From: Desulfobacteraceae bacterium
GTDB taxonomy: Bacteria > Desulfobacterota > Desulfobacteria > Desulfobacterales > SURF-15
Direction: 5' to 3'
DNA length: 20,434 bases
NCBI GenBank assembly: GCA_003599475.1
Contig: QZKK01000242.1
Span: forward strand, 1 to 20,434
The position numbers and the translations under genes are program-made. Under the pieces are notes generated by a model. That model did not search any database. It saw only the letters and a program-made list of their open reading frames with translations, and had not been told where the DNA came from. Of this stretch, positions 7,047 through 13,166 are shown in pieces (the first letter of the stretch is position 1; each line of letters opens with the position of its first letter).

Positions 7047-7101
7047 ACCCACAGAGCGCAGGCAGAGAAATTTGATACGATCAAACAGGCGCCCATGATG
7101 A

Positions 7102-7120
7102 CCAGCATCCAGCATCAAGC
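7102..7120. repeat. One-arm copy of the GATGCTG heptad family
   Basis: The reverse complement reads GCTT followed by GATGCTG, GATGCTG and G. This is the same vocabulary and 7-base period as the block at 4206-4253, about 2.9 kb away. No partner arm is visible in this gap. Confidence 0.7.
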
Positions 7121-7190
7121 GACCGGTGGCTCGGCTGAACACTGAACACTGAACACTACTGAATCAGAATTCAGACAGGAGATGTGAAAA

Positions 7191-8360
7191 ATGAAGATAG
7201 CAGACCGAATGGAATCGATTCCCTTTTCAGGGATTCGAAAGGTTTTCGAAGAGGTGATCCGCCGGGAGAAAGCCGGAGAAAAGATCATTCACTTGAACAT
7301 CGGGCGGCCGGATTTCGATACGCCCAAAAACATCAAAGAAGCCGCAAAGAAAGCTCTGGACGAGGGTAAAGTCCATTATGCGTCCAATTACGGCATCCCC
7401 GAGCTCAGGGACGCCATCGCCCGGAAGCATGAGAAAGAAAACCGTCTCACCTACGATCCCGCCTCTGAAATCGTGGTTACCGCAGGGGCAAACGAGGGGG
7501 TTTTGCTGGCCATGATGGGGCTTCTCAACCCGGGCGACGAGGTGCTGATTCCGGATCCGGTATGGCTGCATTATTTCTACTGTGCAAGAATGGCGGGGGC
7601 CGAGCCGATTTCGGTTCCCACCCGGCAGGAAAACGAATTCGTTCCGAGCATCGACGATTTCAAAGCCCTGATCACCCCAAGGACCAGGATGATCGTGTTG
7701 ACCACTCCGAACAACCCCACCGGGGCGGTGGCAAGCAGAAACGCGCTGGAGGCATTGGCGAAGCTTGCCAGAGAAAAGGATCTCTTCGTCATGTCCGATG
7801 AGATCTACGAATCGATGGTCTATGACGGCAGCAGGCATATCAGCATCGCCGGTCTTCCCGGAATGAAGCAGCGCACCATCGTCGTCAACGGATTTTCCAA
7901 GAGATACTCCATGACCGGGTGGCGCCTGGGCTGGATTGCTTCCGACAGGGAGCTGGTTTCGGCAATGATCCGCATCCATCAGTACACCACCGTCTGTGTG
8001 ACCACTTTCGCCCAGCATGGCGCCGTCGAAGCGCTGACGGGACCGCAGGGTGAGATCGAAGCGATGATTGCCGAATTTGATCGGAGAAGAAAGCTTGTCT
8101 ACGATAGGCTCTCGGCCATGCCCGGAGTCAGTACCTTGAAGCCAAAGGGCGCATTTTACATATTCCCCAACATCGAGGGCACCCGTAAATCCTCTGAACA
8201 GATCACGCAGTATCTTCTTGAAAACGCAAAGATCGCCGTCGTTCCCGGCAGCGTCTTCGGAAAATACGGGGAGGGCTACATCCGCATCTCCTATGCGAAT
8301 TCGTATGAAAACCTGGAGAAGGCGATGGATAACATGCATGCCGCACTGAAGAAGCTCTGA
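7191..8360 (+). CDS. Class I PLP-dependent aminotransferase (aspartate aminotransferase-like)
   Basis: This 389-residue cytoplasmic enzyme should transfer an amino group between an amino acid and a 2-oxoacid. Fold-type I hallmarks are visible: Tyr67 region YASNYGIPELRDAI, TTPNNPTG (171-178), SDEIYE with Asp203 and Tyr206, the PLP lysine Lys237 in NGFSKRYSMTGWRLGW, and carboxylate-binding Arg365 in GYIRISYA. This fits the I-gamma-type aspartate aminotransferase family, whose members vary in substrate. The ATG at 7191 has AGGAG 9 bases upstream. A repeat-filled gap of 208 bases separates it from the HSD-like gene, and 111 bases separate it from the binding protein gene. It probably acts on the compound imported by the downstream ABC system; that is inferred. 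Confidence 0.93.
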   Translation: MKIADRMESIPFSGIRKVFEEVIRREKAGEKIIHLNIGRPDFDTPKNIKEAAKKALDEGKVHYASNYGIPELRDAIARKHEKENRLTYDPASEIVVTAGANEGVLLAMMGLLNPGDEVLIPDPVWLHYFYCARMAGAEPISVPTRQENEFVPSIDDFKALITPRTRMIVLTTPNNPTGAVASRNALEALAKLAREKDLFVMSDEIYESMVYDGSRHISIAGLPGMKQRTIVVNGFSKRYSMTGWRLGWIASDRELVSAMIRIHQYTTVCVTTFAQHGAVEALTGPQGEIEAMIAEFDRRRKLVYDRLSAMPGVSTLKPKGAFYIFPNIEGTRKSSEQITQYLLENAKIAVVPGSVFGKYGEGYIRISYANSYENLEKAMDNMHAALKKL

Positions 8361-8369
8361 AGGGGAAAG

Positions 8370-8390
8370 TGAAACCCGAAACCTGAACTC
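8370..8390. repeat. Short TGAAACC-type heptad block after the aminotransferase gene
   Basis: Three units in register, TGAAACC, CGAAACC and TGAACTC, lie 10 bases after the aminotransferase stop. The first two are identical to units in the right arm at 12201-12214. No opposite arm is evident before the next gene. Confidence 0.6.
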
Positions 8391-8471
8391 TCATTTACAT
8401 GGCGCGGTCCTGCCGGATTTTCAAAGGACAGGATCGATCTAAACCCAAAACGCAAATCAGGAGAAATCAAA

Positions 8472-9455
8472 ATGAAACGGTTGAGAAGTTTATCGGTTTT
8501 CTTGGTCGTGTCCGTTGCAGTGCTCGGCATCGCTTTCAGCGCCCCGGCGGCCGATAAAGTACGGGTCGCCCTGGGAGATGTCGCCTCCGTTGAAACCCTT
8601 TGCCTGATCGTAGCCCTCGATCGCGCCAAGGATCGCGGGCTCGACTATGAGATGACGGCATTCTCCAAGGAGGAGCTTGCCATCCAGGCCATCATCAACG
8701 GCCAGATGGATGTCGGCATCGGAACCCCTTACTCGGTCATTCAGAAAACCAACGTCCCGCTTCGCAATTTCTTCCAGGTGAGCAAGCTGGTTTTTTACCC
8801 GGTGGTATCCAAAGAGTATAAAACATGGAAGGACCTGGACGGTCAACCCTTTGCCTTCCATGCCCGAGGGACCGGCACCGAAGCGATCGGAAACATCATC
8901 GCGAAACGGGAGAACATTTCGTTCGGCACCCGAAGCTACATTCCCGGTTCCGAGAACCGGATCATCGCCATGATGAAGGGGCAGGTCAAAGCGACCATCG
9001 TCGACCTGGCCAACAAGAACCTTCTGATGAGCAAGGCGGGGGATCGTTTTCACGTGCTGCCGGGAGTTTCCGACCCGGTCAGCGACGAGGTTCTGTTCGC
9101 CGATCTGGGCTGGTTGAAAAAAAATGAGGAGAAAGCGACGATTCTGGCAGAAGAGCTCCTGCGGACGTGGCGGGAAATGCTCAAGGATCCCACAATCATC
9201 GAGAAGGAGAGAAAGAAGCGGAACCTGCTTTCAGACCTCCCCAAAGAACTGTTGGCGGAAGTGGATTCCTTCTACAAGCAGGCTGTCGAGGGGGGGCTTT
9301 ACGACCCGAACGGCGGAGGTGCAAGCGCAGCCAAATCGGACTTCGAGTTCTATGTAAATGCCGGTCAGTTGAAGGGGCCGGTAGAAAGCCTGAAAGTCGA
9401 AGACTTCTGGTATCTTGCTCCGCTGGAAGCGGCCAAGGCCAAACTCGGTAAATGA
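8472..9455 (+). CDS. ABC importer substrate-binding protein, NMT1/TauA/SsuA-like
   Basis: This 327-residue periplasmic protein should capture the substrate for the downstream permeases and ATPase. The N-terminus is a classical Sec signal peptide: MKRLR, a hydrophobic stretch (about 7-22), then SAPA with cleavage predicted after Ala26. No lipobox cysteine is present, so it should be soluble. The mature part has an NMT1/THI5-like pattern (VRVALGDVAS, QAIINGQMDVGIGTP, FAFHARGTGTEAIG). That family binds taurine, alkanesulfonates, nitrate, pyrimidine precursors or aromatic acids, and the ligand here is not readable. AGGAG lies 8 bases before the ATG. A strong hairpin right after the stop may let this gene be expressed above the permeases. 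Confidence 0.9.
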   Translation: MKRLRSLSVFLVVSVAVLGIAFSAPAADKVRVALGDVASVETLCLIVALDRAKDRGLDYEMTAFSKEELAIQAIINGQMDVGIGTPYSVIQKTNVPLRNFFQVSKLVFYPVVSKEYKTWKDLDGQPFAFHARGTGTEAIGNIIAKRENISFGTRSYIPGSENRIIAMMKGQVKATIVDLANKNLLMSKAGDRFHVLPGVSDPVSDEVLFADLGWLKKNEEKATILAEELLRTWREMLKDPTIIEKERKKRNLLSDLPKELLAEVDSFYKQAVEGGLYDPNGGGASAAKSDFEFYVNAGQLKGPVESLKVEDFWYLAPLEAAKAKLGK

Positions 9456-9464
9456 GTTGACTCT

Positions 9465-9509
9465 AAAGCCGGCTGCCCTCGGGCAGGCGTGCCATCGGCA
9501 GCCGGCTTT
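9465..9509 (+). terminator. 13-bp perfect hairpin after the binding-protein gene
   Basis: AAAGCCGGCTGCC (9465-9477) pairs perfectly with GGCAGCCGGCTTT (9497-9509) around a 19-base loop. It starts 9 bases after the stop codon. The 3' flank (CAATTTC) is only weakly T-rich, so it may be a partial terminator or an mRNA-stabilising 3' structure inside the operon. Uneven binding-protein versus permease expression by this means is common in ABC operons. Confidence 0.65.
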
Positions 9510-9519
9510 CAATTTCATC

Positions 9520-9682
9520 GGAATGATGGAATATTGGAAGAATGGAATATTGGAAGAATGGAATGTTGGGATGAAAGCGCAATGGAATCACGGTGCATCA
9601 AAGCATCCGATTGAGGGGTCGATCCAGAAAGACAGAATTCCGCCAAACCCACTATTCCAACATTCCAGTATTCCATCATTCC
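9520..9682. repeat. Inverted pair of 8-base (GGAATATT-type) arrays before the permease gene
   Basis: The left array (9521-9568) has six octads in register: GAATGATG, GAATATTG, GAAGAATG, GAATATTG, GAAGAATG and GAATGTTG. The right array (about 9652-9682) is the reverse complement of similar octads. Bases 9520-9539 pair with 9663-9682 with a single G-U wobble. About 120 bases of non-repeated sequence lie between the arms. It lies between two genes of one importer, so it probably inserted or grew inside an operon. Confidence 0.85.
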
Positions 9683-9689
9683 AAAAAAT

Positions 9690-9710
9690 AACCGATAACC
9701 GATAACCATT
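9690..9710. repeat. Three AACCGAT-type heptads directly upstream of the permease start
   Basis: Units AACCGAT, AACCGAT and AACCATT run in 7-base register and end 8 bases before the permease ATG. They occupy the place where a ribosome binding site would be expected. The reverse complement (GGTTATCGGTT) resembles the array vocabulary at 19174-19208. Confidence 0.7.
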
Positions 9711-9718
9711 CAGTAAAC

Positions 9719-10483
9719 ATGGCTTCTTTTCTCCGGCATCCGATAACGTTGAGGATTTTTTCGATTGTCATCGTGTTCGGCGCATGGGAATATGCGGGCC
9801 GCATTCCGATCAGCCCGGCATTTCCGACTTTTCTGGAAACGATGGCCGCTCTTTTCGGCATGATCGCAGACGGCTCCATGATCGCCGTCTACCCCGTTAC
9901 CCTCCAGCCCCTTGCCATCGGCCTTGTCATATCCTCTCTTCTAGGGGTGGGTTGCGGGATCTTCATGGGGCTCAATGAAAAAGCGGAATGGTTCGGAGCC
10001 CCGATTTTCATCGTGCTGCAGGCTGCACCGCTTGCGGCCCTTGTACCGCTTCTTACTTTCGTCTACGGCATCGGGCTCACATCGAAGGTTCTCACCGTCT
10101 GCATCATGGCTCTTCCCGGCATCGTCTTGAATGCCTTCAACGCCGTGCGGCACACTCCCCAGTCCCTGATCGAGATGGGCAGCTCCTATCTGGGGAGTCG
10201 ACGTCAGATCATCCTGAAGATCATCCTGCCTTCCGCCAGTCCGATCATCTATGCGGGTCTGCGTCTGGGCGCTGCGATGGGATTCATCGGCGCAATTCTC
10301 GCCGAACTGATGATCACTCCGACAGGAATCGGCGATCTGATCACCTATAACCAGTCGGTGGCCGAATACCCCAAGATGTATGCAGCCATCTTTTCGATCA
10401 TGGTTTTTGCGGTGGTCTTCATCGAAGTTTTAGAGCGGTCCGAATACAGATTTTTCAGACCGGACAAGAGGGTAGATTCATGA
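9719..10483 (+). CDS. ABC importer permease 1 (SsuC/TauC-like)
   Basis: This 254-residue inner-membrane protein has about six hydrophobic segments. The binding-protein-dependent permease signature is visible as EMGSSYLGSRRQIILKIILP followed by a glycine-rich helix (about residues 149-190). That EAA loop docks with the ATPase. The ATG at 9719 gives a family-like N-terminus, but no Shine-Dalgarno is seen because heptad repeats run up to 8 bases before it. The stop overlaps the ATPase start (ATGA). Together with permease 2 it probably forms a heterodimeric channel, whereas SsuC/TauC systems usually use two copies of one permease. Confidence 0.92.
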   Translation: MASFLRHPITLRIFSIVIVFGAWEYAGRIPISPAFPTFLETMAALFGMIADGSMIAVYPVTLQPLAIGLVISSLLGVGCGIFMGLNEKAEWFGAPIFIVLQAAPLAALVPLLTFVYGIGLTSKVLTVCIMALPGIVLNAFNAVRHTPQSLIEMGSSYLGSRRQIILKIILPSASPIIYAGLRLGAAMGFIGAILAELMITPTGIGDLITYNQSVAEYPKMYAAIFSIMVFAVVFIEVLERSEYRFFRPDKRVDS

Positions 10484-11274
10484 ACACCCCCATCGAATCC
10501 GTTTTAGAGACTCCGGTCTCCGCCGCCGTCTCCGTCGAAAAGATCTCAAAAGTCTACCCCGGGGGAGTCGAGGCCCTCAACGGCATGACGCTTCAGTTTC
10601 CGAAGGGGGAACTCACTTCCCTGCTCGGGCCTTCCGGCTGCGGAAAAACGACCCTGTTGAAGATCATCGCAGGGCTTCTCCCGCCGACCTCCGGAACGGT
10701 TAAGGTCAACGGCCGGCAGGTCAAAGGCCCGGGGCCGGAGCGCGCCTTCGTGTTCCAGGATTTCGCCCTGCTGCCTTGGGCCTCGGTGATCCGCAACGTC
10801 GCCTTCGGATTGGAACTTCGCGGTGTGGCGAAATCCGAACGCATGGCGGTTGCGGAGAGACAGATCGCCAGCGTGGGGCTGAAGGGATTTGAAAATCATT
10901 ATCCCCATCAACTGTCCGGAGGCATGCGGCAGCGGGTGGGGCTGGCGCGTGCGCTCGCCGTAAATGCCGAAGTCCTTTTGATGGATGAACCTTTTTCGGC
11001 GGTCGATGAGCAGACCCGCAGGAAATTTCAGGAAGATCTCTTGGGGGTGGTACAGAACGAACGGAAGACTTTTATCTTCGTCACTCACTCGATCGAAGAG
11101 GCGGTCTACCTTTCAGACAGCATCGCCTTGTTGCTCCCGCGGCCCGGCCGCGTTTCCGAAATCATCAAGCCCAGGATCCGGCGCGACATCAGCCCGGATG
11201 CGATCCGCAGGGATGCCGTTTATCTGGATACGGTAGAGCGCATCTGGCAAGGCCTGCGGCGCTACATCGAATAG
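10480..11274 (+). CDS. ABC importer ATPase (SsuB/TauB-like)
   Basis: The 264-residue cytoplasmic ATPase powers the importer. All ABC motifs are intact: Walker A GPSGCGKTT (50-58), Q-loop Gln93 in VFQDFALLPW, signature LSGGMRQ (145-151), Walker B LLMDEP (166-171), D-loop SAVDEQ and H-loop His203 in VTHSIEEA. The phrase VFQDFALLPW is typical of nitrate/taurine/sulfonate-type ATPases. An N-terminal extension of about 17 residues precedes the domain. The gene starts within the stop of permease 1 and lies 10 bases before permease 2, so the three are one transcriptional unit. Confidence 0.95.
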   Translation: MNTPIESVLETPVSAAVSVEKISKVYPGGVEALNGMTLQFPKGELTSLLGPSGCGKTTLLKIIAGLLPPTSGTVKVNGRQVKGPGPERAFVFQDFALLPWASVIRNVAFGLELRGVAKSERMAVAERQIASVGLKGFENHYPHQLSGGMRQRVGLARALAVNAEVLLMDEPFSAVDEQTRRKFQEDLLGVVQNERKTFIFVTHSIEEAVYLSDSIALLLPRPGRVSEIIKPRIRRDISPDAIRRDAVYLDTVERIWQGLRRYIE

Positions 11275-11284
11275 AGGAAGCGGT

Positions 11285-12037
11285 ATGAAACTGTTTGGAA
11301 TCAAGCTGCCCACAACGGCCTCGCTGATCATCTGGGCGCTGATCTGGGAAATCATCGGCCGGTTCGAACTGTCGATTCTGCTGCCGCCCTTGAGCCATGT
11401 GTTTATCCGGATGTACGAGATCATTCCCACCGCGACATTTTTCAACGCGTTCTGGATCACGGCAAGATGCTTTTTGATCGGTACCGGCATTGCCATCGTC
11501 GTCGGAATCCCGATCGGGGTCCTGATGGGCCGGTCCGTTCTCTTCGATCGGATGCTCCTGCCGTGGGTGAACATGTTTTTGAGCGCACCGCTGACCGCCC
11601 TGGTTCCGGTTTTGATGACACTTTTCGGTTTTGGTGAAAAGACCATCATCCTCACCACCCTGCTGTTTGCGATCTGGATCATCGTTCTCGATGCGCGCGC
11701 CGGGGTTAAGGGGATTTCGACTTCACTCGTAGAGATGGCGCACTCTTACGGCGCCAACCCCTGGCAGTCGTTTATGAAGATATATGTCTGGGCGGCATTG
11801 CCGGAGATTCTGGCCGGGATCCGCCTGGGTTCGATCCGGGCGATAAAGGGAGTCATCATCGGACAGCTTCTCGTTTCGATCGTCGGCTTCGGCCGGCTGT
11901 TCGAGCTCTACTCATCCAATTTTTTGATGGAACACATGTGGGCCATACTGCTGGTGCTTTTCTTTTTTGCATTTCTTCTGGCGGAAGTGCTTCAAAAGAT
12001 CGAACGCAAGTTCGAATACTATGCCTCATCCAGATAG
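11285..12037 (+). CDS. ABC importer permease 2 (SsuC/TauC-like)
   Basis: This 250-residue membrane protein has about six hydrophobic helices and the permease loop EMAHSYGANPWQSFMKIYVW followed by ALPEILAGIRLG. It is clearly different from permease 1 but of the same family. A GAGGA ribosome binding site lies 7 bases before the ATG. The stop codon (TAG, 12035-12037) is followed within two bases by a heptad repeat array. It is the last gene of the importer cluster and converges on the prepilin peptidase gene. Confidence 0.93.
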   Translation: MKLFGIKLPTTASLIIWALIWEIIGRFELSILLPPLSHVFIRMYEIIPTATFFNAFWITARCFLIGTGIAIVVGIPIGVLMGRSVLFDRMLLPWVNMFLSAPLTALVPVLMTLFGFGEKTIILTTLLFAIWIIVLDARAGVKGISTSLVEMAHSYGANPWQSFMKIYVWAALPEILAGIRLGSIRAIKGVIIGQLLVSIVGFGRLFELYSSNFLMEHMWAILLVLFFFAFLLAEVLQKIERKFEYYASSR

Positions 12038-12039
12038 AG

Positions 12040-12235
12040 TGTTCAGTGTTCAGGGTTCAGGGTTCGGGGTTCGGGAAGGAGCAGGGAAGAGACGAACGAT
12101 TAAGCTGGCCCGGTTTAGCTAATTTGAAATTTGAGACTTGAACATTGTTTGGAATTTGGTGCTTGTGATTTGTGATTTTGCAGGCGGCCGGCGGCTTCGC
12201 TGAAACCCGAAACCCGACACCCGACACCTGAAACC
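12040..12235. repeat. Five-plus-five heptad arrays in opposite orientation between convergent genes
   Basis: The left array (12040-12074) is five heptads in perfect register: TGTTCAG twice, GGTTCAG, then GGTTCGG twice. The right array (12201-12235) is five heptads of the opposite strand sense: TGAAACC, CGAAACC, CGACACC twice and TGAAACC. Both fit a general NNTTCRGG-like unit, but the arms are not exact complements, so a stem would be imperfect. The left array begins two bases after the permease stop, and the right array ends on the first base of the prepilin peptidase stop codon (12235-12237). Confidence 0.88.
12121..12180. repeat. Third heptad array (AATTTGA/TTGTGAT type) nested between the two arms
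   Basis: Eight heptads in register run from 12121 to 12176: AATTTGA twice, GACTTGA, ACATTGT, TTGGAAT, TTGGTGC and TTGTGAT twice, followed by TTTG. The composition is AT-rich, unlike the flanking GC-richer arrays, and no reverse-complement partner lies in this gap. Confidence 0.75.
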
Positions 12236-13011
12236 TAAGGTGTAATCAGCCCGAAATACCAGGAGATCAAATCCGGGCCGATAAAGATGTACGCGATGGC
12301 TCCGATGGAAAGAAACGGGCCGAAGGGGATGGCAAGCTTCAGGCCTCCTTTCTGGTGCAGCATCACCAAGACTCCGGATATCGTTCCCACCGCAGAAGCC
12401 GAAAATATTGTAAACAGAACCCCCTGCCATCCGACAAAGGCTCCGATCATCGCCAGCAGCTTGATGTCTCCACCCCCCATGCCTTCTTTCCCCGTAATCG
12501 AATGATATCCCCATGCGATGACATAAAGGATCCCGCCGCCGATCAAAATGCCCGAAAGCGATTCTTTGAAGGTGATTTCAGGCAGCAGGAAAGATGCTGA
12601 AAAGCCGATCAGAATGCCCGGAAGACTGATCCCGTCCGGGATGATTTGAAAATCGATATCGATATATGTGATTACCAGGAGGCTTGCGATAAAACCGTAA
12701 TAGATGAGGGCTTCCCAGCTCAGGCCGTAGCGCAGGTAGGTCAGTACGGCAAATGCGCCGCCCATGATTTCAATGACGATATACCTCAACGGGATACCGG
12801 CTCCACAGGCGCGGCACCTGCCCCTGAGGAGAAGGTAGCTGATGACGGGAATGTTGTCGTAGAATGGAATGTCGATTCCGCACTCCGGGCAGGCCGATCC
12901 CGGATAGATGATCGATTTTTTAATCGGCAGCCGATAGATGCAGACGTTCATGAAGCTGCCGATGCACAATCCGAAAATAAAGATGATGACGTCGGAAAAA
13001 AAATCTGGCAT
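12235..13011 (-). CDS. pilD: Prepilin peptidase (type IV leader peptidase, A24 family)
   Basis: The 258-residue inner-membrane aspartic protease cleaves leader peptides from type IV pilins or type II secretion pseudopilins and N-methylates the new N-terminus. The N-terminal domain has GSFMNVCIYRLP (18-29) and a zinc-type four-cysteine module, CPECG (41-45) and CRACG (66-70). The peptidase domain has YIDIDFQIIPD (116-126) and GGGDIKLL (179-186), which hold the two catalytic aspartates, within about seven membrane helices. The length matches bifunctional PilD/GspO. No pilin or secretion gene adjoins it, so its partners are elsewhere. It is divergent from lon across 155 bases. Its ribosome binding site is weak. 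The symbol could equally be gspO. Confidence 0.93.
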   Translation of the reverse strand: MPDFFSDVIIFIFGLCIGSFMNVCIYRLPIKKSIIYPGSACPECGIDIPFYDNIPVISYLLLRGRCRACGAGIPLRYIVIEIMGGAFAVLTYLRYGLSWEALIYYGFIASLLVITYIDIDFQIIPDGISLPGILIGFSASFLLPEITFKESLSGILIGGGILYVIAWGYHSITGKEGMGGGDIKLLAMIGAFVGWQGVLFTIFSASAVGTISGVLVMLHQKGGLKLAIPFGPFLSIGAIAYIFIGPDLISWYFGLITP

Positions 13012-13106
13012 AGGTTATCGCTCGACTTTCTGTTTGAATGCTCGTATCTTCTAAAAGAGCGATCATTTGTTGTCAAATGAAAATTATGCTTTACTTTTGT
13101 ATGTTT

Positions 13107-13120
13107 CGTATCAGGATACG
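13107..13120. promoter_or_regulatory. Small dyad CGTATC-AG-GATACG upstream of lon
   Basis: Two perfect 6-base arms separated by two bases lie 46 bases before the lon ATG, in the divergent gap shared with the prepilin peptidase gene. It could be an operator. I see no clear sigma32, CIRCE or consensus sigma70 promoter here; a TTGTCA near 13070 lacks a well-spaced -10. Confidence 0.35.
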
Positions 13121-13166
13121 GCCTTGCCGAATATGATCATTCAAAAATCCGATACCCGAGGAGCGC

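Larger units (their letters stand above)
6980..7157. repeat. Inverted GTTCAGT-type heptads bracketing the gap between the HSD-like and aminotransferase genes
   Basis: The left arm starts inside the HSD-like stop codon and holds two units, TGTTCGG and CGTTCAG (6983-6996). The right arm has three reverse-complement units CTGAACA plus CT (7135-7157), just upstream of the aminotransferase ribosome binding site. Two other repeat families sit between them (7009-7046 and 7102-7120). Confidence 0.8.

Noticed and set aside
7071..7086. A perfect TTTGAT/ATCAAA dyad upstream of the aminotransferase gene as an operator.
   Set aside because: The arms are only 6 bases, no promoter is adjacent, and it sits within repeat-rich sequence.
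7227..8339. A 370-codon minus-strand frame opposite the aminotransferase gene.
   Set aside because: It is a mirror frame caused by codon bias; the plus strand has the complete aminotransferase motifs.
12119..12514. A 131-codon minus-strand frame through the nested heptad array.
   Set aside because: It lies in the wrong frame across the real prepilin peptidase gene and repeat DNA.
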